This document shows positions 60,299-64,000 of a DNA stretch of 64,000 nucleotides, in pieces. Location of the stretch: contig NZ_CP053073.1 of assembly GCF_013003985.1 (NCBI RefSeq), positions 3,348,001 through 3,412,000 of the forward strand, read 5' to 3'. Position 1 is the stretch's first letter. Each line of letters opens with the position of its first letter. Made by a program: the position numbers and the translations under genes. The DNA is from Usitatibacter palustris (GTDB taxonomy: Bacteria > Pseudomonadota > Gammaproteobacteria > Burkholderiales > Usitatibacteraceae). The notes below the pieces were generated by a model. The model saw nothing but the letters and a program-made list of their open reading frames with translations, searched no databases and had not been told where the DNA came from.

Positions 60299-61285
60299 TT
60301 ATCTCGAGCCACGAACCTGGAGGAAGTCCTGGTACGTGAGGCGCAAGCCGTCTTCGAGCCCGATGCGAGGACGCCAGCCCGATTCGTTGAGTCGCGATAC
60401 GTCGAGGAGTTTGCGCGGCGTGCCATCGGGCTTGCTGCGGTCGAGTTCGATCGTGCCGGAATATCCAACAATCCTCGCGATCAGCGCGGCCAGCTCCGCG
60501 ATGGTCTGGTCCGTGCCCGAGCCGATGTTGACGATGGGCGGCTGGAAAGCGCCCGTTGCGACCTCGTCGCTGCCCAGCAGCGGCCCGAACCGTGCATCGG
60601 GAAGGCTCATCAGGTGCATGCACGCTTCGGCCATGTCGTCCGAGTGCAGGAACTCCCGACGCGGGGTACCCGTTCCCCACACGGTGACCTTCGAATGCCC
60701 GCCCGTCTTTGCTGCATGGAACTTCCCGATGAGCGCCGGGATCACGTGGCTGTTGTCCGGGTGGTAATTGTCGCCGGGACCGTAGAGGTTCGTCGGCATC
60801 GCCGCCAGGAACTGCGTGCCGTATTGCCGGTTGTAGCTCCAGCACATCTCGATGCCCGCGATCTTCGCGATGGCGTACGCGCGGTTCGTCGGCTCGAGGG
60901 GGCCGGTGAGGAACGAGGTCTCGCGGATCGGCTGCGGCGCCATCTTCGGGTAGATGCAGCTCGATCCCAGGAAAAGCATCCGCTTCACGCCGTGGCGCCA
61001 GGCCGCGTGGATGATGTTCGCCTCGATGGCGAGGTTCTCGCGAATGAACTCTGCCGGATAGTTGTTGTTCGCGAGAATGCCGCCCACCTTCGCCGCGGCG
61101 ACGAACGCGTACTCCGGACGCTCGGCCGCGAAGAAGCGGTCGACCGCCGCCGAGTCCGTGAGATCGACCTCGGACCGGGTTCGCGTGACGAGGTTGCCAA
61201 AGCCCTTCGCAGCGAGGCCCCGCATGAGCGCCGAGCCCACCAGCCCCCGGTGCCCCGCGACGAAGATGCTCGAGTTCAGTTCCAT
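60299..61285 (-). CDS. fcl: GDP-L-fucose synthase
   Basis: A 328-residue SDR epimerase/reductase. [12 protein letters not shown] (9-20) is the NADP-binding loop, [13 protein letters not shown] and the catalytic YAIAK follow, with [27 protein letters not shown] a signature block of the family. It converts GDP-4-keto-6-deoxymannose to GDP-L-fucose. It is 13 bases downstream of gmd, the previous step. Could also be a related reductase, but the motif set is that of Fcl. Confidence 0.92.
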   Translation of the reverse strand: MELNSSIFVAGHRGLVGSALMRGLAAKGFGNLVTRTRSEVDLTDSAAVDRFFAAERPEYAFVAAAKVGGILANNNYPAEFIRENLAIEANIIHAAWRHGVKRMLFLGSSCIYPKMAPQPIRETSFLTGPLEPTNRAYAIAKIAGIEMCWSYNRQYGTQFLAAMPTNLYGPGDNYHPDNSHVIPALIGKFHAAKTGGHSKVTVWGTGTPRREFLHSDDMAEACMHLMSLPDARFGPLLGSDEVATGAFQPPIVNIGSGTDQTIAELAALIARIVGYSGTIELDRSKPDGTPRKLLDVSRLNESGWRPRIGLEDGLRLTYQDFLQVRGSR

Positions 61286-61298
61286 CGTGCGGGCAGGA

Positions 61299-62384
61299 TC
61301 ACTCGTGGTAGTCGTAGGCGGAGAACCCGTGGCGCTTCACGAGCTCGTCGCGCTCGGCGGACTTGAGGTCCTCGCGCACCATCTCGGCGACAAGCTCCGC
61401 GAACGTGATCTTCGGAGTCCACCCCAGCTTTTCCTTCGCCTTGGTCGCGTCGCCGAGCAGGGTCTCGACTTCCGTCGGACGGAAGTAGCGCGGGTCGACG
61501 CGAACGATGACCTTCCCGCTCGCGTCACTGCCGGTCTCTTCGACGCCGCGACCCTTCCAGCTGACCTGGATGCCGATCTCGCGCGCCGCGGCGTTGACGA
61601 AATCGCGAACACTGTATTGCACGCCCGTCGCGATCACGTAGTCCTCGGGAACGTCCTGCTGGAGCATGAGCCACTGCATCTCGACGTAGTCGCGTGCGTG
61701 CCCCCAGTCGCGCAGGGCATCGAGGTTGCCCAGGTACAGGCAATCCTGCAGGCCGAGCTTGATGCGCGCCAGAGCCCGGGTGATCTTGCGCGTGACGAAG
61801 GTTTCGCCCCGAACCGGCGACTCGTGGTTGAAGAGGATCCCGTTGCAGGCGTAGATGCCGTACGCCTCGCGGTAGTTGACCGTGATCCAGTAGGCGTACA
61901 GCTTCGCCACCGCATACGGACTGCGCGGGTAGAAGGGCGTGGTTTCCTTCTGGGGGGTCTCCTGGACCAGCCCGTAGAGCTCGGAGGTGCTCGCCTGGTA
62001 GAAGCGCGTCTTCTTCTCGAGGCCGAGGATGCGGATGGCCTCCAGGACGCGCAGCGCCCCGAGCGCATCGGAGTTGGCCGTGTACTCGGGCTCCTCGAAC
62101 GAGACCGCGACGTGGCTTTGCGCCGCGAGGTTGTAGAACTCGTCGGGCTGCACGTTCTGGATCACGCGGACCAGGCTCGAGGAATCCGTCATGTCGCCGT
62201 AGTGCAGGATGAGGCGCCTGCCGGTTTCGTGCGGGTCTTGGTACAGGTGGTCGATGCGGTCGGTGTTGAAGAGCGAGGTCCGGCGCTTGATGCCATGGAC
62301 CTCGTAGCCCTTGTTCAGGAGCAGCTCGGCGAGGTACGCGCCATCCTGGCCCGTGATTCCGGTGATCAGTGCTTTCTTGGCCAT
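61299..62384 (-). CDS. gmd: GDP-mannose 4,6-dehydratase
   Basis: A 361-residue [20 protein letters not shown] (7-23) is the NADP loop; ASTSELYG carries the catalytic Thr-Ser-Glu, and the YAVAK gives Tyr and Lys. [15 protein letters not shown] follows. It dehydrates GDP-mannose to GDP-4-keto-6-deoxymannose, using the manC product. Operon: second gmd-like gene, gmd, fcl, glycosyltransferase. Confidence 0.95.
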   Translation of the reverse strand: MAKKALITGITGQDGAYLAELLLNKGYEVHGIKRRTSLFNTDRIDHLYQDPHETGRRLILHYGDMTDSSSLVRVIQNVQPDEFYNLAAQSHVAVSFEEPEYTANSDALGALRVLEAIRILGLEKKTRFYQASTSELYGLVQETPQKETTPFYPRSPYAVAKLYAYWITVNYREAYGIYACNGILFNHESPVRGETFVTRKITRALARIKLGLQDCLYLGNLDALRDWGHARDYVEMQWLMLQQDVPEDYVIATGVQYSVRDFVNAAAREIGIQVSWKGRGVEETGSDASGKVIVRVDPRYFRPTEVETLLGDATKAKEKLGWTPKITFAELVAEMVREDLKSAERDELVKRHGFSAYDYHE

Positions 62385-62409
62385 CCCTTAGCTCCAGCTC
62401 GGTGTGTCT

Positions 62410-63441
62410 CTATCCATGGGTCGCAGCGGCACGCAGGCGATCGACTTGCGCCTTCACCATTCGCGTGACCATCTCCTCGAACGATACCGTCGGCTCCCAG
62501 CCGAGCCGCGCGCGCGACCGCGAAGCGTCGGCCAGCGTGCACCCGGCGTCGAGCGGCCTCACGAGCCGCGGCTCGCTCACGACATTGTCACGCCAGTCCG
62601 CCCCGACGGTGCGATAGGCGACCTCGCACAGCTCGCGCAGCGAGTGGAGCTTGCCCGTGCCGATGACGTAGTCCTCGGGCCGTTCCTGCTGGAGCATCAG
62701 CCACATCGCGCGCACGAAATCGCCGGCGTAGCCCCAATCGCGAGACACCTCGAGGTTGCCCAAGCGCAGCTTGCCCTCGCGCACGATCGGCAGCCCCATC
62801 TCATCGAGGTCGGGGGAATCCACGATCCCGAGCGCCCGGCACGCCGCCCCGTAGGCGATCTTCTGCGTCACGAAATGCAGGGGACGGCGCTCGCTCTCGT
62901 GGTTGAACAGCAGGCCGTTGACGATGAAGAGCCCGTAGCCCTCGCGGTAGATCCGCGCCACCTGGTGGGCGTAGACCTTGGCGGCCGCATAGGGGTTGAC
63001 CGGCATGAAGGCCGAGTCCTCGTCCTGCGGACCGCCGGCCGACGGGCCGAACATCTCGGAGGAAGACGCGTGGTACACGCGGCATTGCGGGCTATTGTGG
63101 CGCACGGCATCGAACAGGCGGACGGCGCCCAGCCCGTTCACGACGAGCGTTTCGGCGGGCGTGTCCCACGAGAGCCCGGGCCGCGATTGCGAAGCCAGGT
63201 TGTAGATTTCGTCGGGACGGGCCGCCTGGACGGCCGAGGAGATATCGACGCCTTCGGCCATGTTGCCGAACAGCACCTCGATGCGATCGGCGAGATGGCT
63301 GGCGTTGTTCGGGCGCAACCAGCTCTCGCGGCGCGCGAAGCCGAAGATTCGGTAGCCCTTGTCGAGCAGCAGCTCGGCGAGGAACGAGCCGTCTTGGCCG
63401 GTAATGCCCGTGATGAGCGCGCGCTTCATGGCCGAGGTCAT
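62410..63441 (-). CDS. GDP-mannose 4,6-dehydratase-like SDR (second paralogue)
   Basis: A 343-residue SDR clearly related to Gmd: [28 protein letters not shown] (Ser in place of the first Thr), the YAAAK dyad, and NHESERRPLHFVTQKI. It may form an alternative GDP-deoxyhexose route such as to GDP-D-rhamnose or GDP-perosamine, or act with the first Gmd. Start ATG 63441 gives TSAMKRALITG; ATG 63429 is also possible. It opens the minus-strand deoxyhexose run, divergent from the ABC permease gene. Confidence 0.85.
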   Translation of the reverse strand: MTSAMKRALITGITGQDGSFLAELLLDKGYRIFGFARRESWLRPNNASHLADRIEVLFGNMAEGVDISSAVQAARPDEIYNLASQSRPGLSWDTPAETLVVNGLGAVRLFDAVRHNSPQCRVYHASSSEMFGPSAGGPQDEDSAFMPVNPYAAAKVYAHQVARIYREGYGLFIVNGLLFNHESERRPLHFVTQKIAYGAACRALGIVDSPDLDEMGLPIVREGKLRLGNLEVSRDWGYAGDFVRAMWLMLQQERPEDYVIGTGKLHSLRELCEVAYRTVGADWRDNVVSEPRLVRPLDAGCTLADASRSRARLGWEPTVSFEEMVTRMVKAQVDRLRAAATHG

Positions 63442-63560
63442 CCGGCGAGAGTGGAAACGGAGGGGTTGGGGTGCAACGACACTGTTACAATGATTATAAG
63501 TTCAATCCATGCCAAGCCTCCAGACATGGATGACTCGATTCCCCGACACGCTACCCCGCA
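63442..63560. promoter_or_regulatory. Divergent promoter region with AT-rich patch
   Basis: Between the divergent gmd-like and permease genes lies an AT-rich island in GC-rich DNA. On the minus strand TATAAT occurs at 63498-63493, a candidate -10 for the deoxyhexose run; no -35 of good fit is seen at the right spacing. On the plus strand TACAAT (63486-63491) is a weaker candidate. Confidence 0.35.
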
Positions 63561-64000
63561 ATGAACTTCCATCCCGCGTCGCCCGCCGGGGCGCTGCGCT
63601 CGCTGCGCGACAACCGCGAGCTCGTCTGGGAACTGGTGAAGCGCGACTTCATCGGCCGCTATCGCGGCTCCTTCGCCGGCGTGGCCTGGTCGCTCTTCAA
63701 TCCCCTGCTGATGCTGGCGATCTACACGTTCGTGTTCACGATCGCGTTCAACGCTCGCTGGGGGCCGGGCACGGCGGTCACGCAGCCCTTCGCGGTCATC
63801 CTGTTCGCCGGCATGCTCGTGTTCAACCTTTTCGCCGAGACCCTGATCCGCGCCCCGACGCTGATCACGAGCCAGCCCAACTACGTGAAGAAGATCGTGT
63901 TCCCGATCGACGTGCTGGCGTGGGTCGTGCTGTGCTCGGCCGTGCTGCACTTCCTCGTGGGCTTCGGCGTCCTGCTGCTGATCGCCGCATTCATCGGCAA
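63561..64000 (+). CDS. Polysaccharide/polyol-phosphate ABC exporter permease (Wzm-type), partial
   Basis: The first 146 codons of an ABC-2 permease, cut off by the window end. RELVWELVKRDFIGRYRGSF then AGVAWSLFNPLLMLAIYTFVF mark the N-terminal gate helix and first membrane helix of the Wzm/KpsM family; further helices follow. The divergent GDP-deoxyhexose genes suggest its polysaccharide contains such sugars. It differs in sequence from the other Wzm at 40714. A Wzt-type ATPase gene is expected beyond the right edge. Confidence 0.88.
   Translation, partial: MNFHPASPAGALRSLRDNRELVWELVKRDFIGRYRGSFAGVAWSLFNPLLMLAIYTFVFTIAFNARWGPGTAVTQPFAVILFAGMLVFNLFAETLIRAPTLITSQPNYVKKIVFPIDVLAWVVLCSAVLHFLVGFGVLLLIAAFIG

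Overview
The window is high-GC chromosomal DNA (about two thirds G+C by eye) from a Gram-negative bacterium, most likely a betaproteobacterium. The grounds are a tkt-gap-pgk-pyk-fba-purC run, a zapA-6S RNA-EVE-domain order, an MsbA/heptosyltransferase LPS block, a complete-looking type II secretion operon and a TonB-dependent BtuB. I cannot name a genus. No rRNA, tRNA, prophage, insertion sequence or CRISPR array is visible. Both edges cut through continuing chromosome; the right edge truncates an ABC-transporter permease.

Layout. (1) 45-3291, minus strand: speD, speE, a Ser/Gly-tailed DUF1190 lipoprotein, a glutathionylspermidine-synthase-like ATP-grasp ligase and a DUF350 membrane protein. 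Together they look like a polyamine-supply plus peptide-ligation system. (2) 3546-15274, plus strand: central carbon metabolism (tkt, gap, pgk, pyk, fba) and purC, with small extra genes inserted (GNAT, SugE/Gdx, DUF6356, a CmoB-like methyltransferase), then an M20 deacylase and a radical SAM/SPASM-like protein. (3) 15271-17294: a perfect 33-bp inverted repeat that supplies the stop codons of two convergent genes, a TSUP permease, an EVE protein, 6S RNA, zapA and a ZapB-like coiled coil. (4) 17374-19485: a cobalamin riboswitch and btuB. (5) 19492-41508: a long envelope-glycan region. It holds methyltransferases, TPR proteins, GT2/GT4/GT8-like/GT9 glycosyltransferases, MsbA, two SPINDLY/OGT-type (GT41) TPR glycosyltransferases and an O-antigen-type ABC exporter (Wzm/Wzt). 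A secreted trypsin-like protease gene sits in the middle. (6) 41543-46144: a parvulin-type prolyl isomerase and three exported proteins of unknown function, two followed by strong intrinsic terminators. (7) 46310-56969: a type II secretion operon in the order gspE-F-G-H-I-J-K-L-M-C-D. (8) 57222-64000: GDP-mannose supply and modification (manC, gmd, fcl, a second gmd-like gene), a glycosyltransferase and the start of a second polysaccharide ABC exporter.

How it fits together. Regions 5 and 8 make and export surface glycans built partly from GDP-mannose-derived deoxyhexoses. The T2SS could export the protease and perhaps the cell-surface proteins encoded beside it. The most interesting unit is the first one: SpeD and SpeE make spermidine, and the ATP-grasp ligase is translationally coupled to a lipoprotein ending in Ser-Gly-Gly. 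That suggests spermidine is joined to the lipoprotein's C-terminal glycine, by analogy with glutathionylspermidine synthesis. Start codons were chosen from the sequence; several genes use GTG or TTG and overlap the preceding stop codon.
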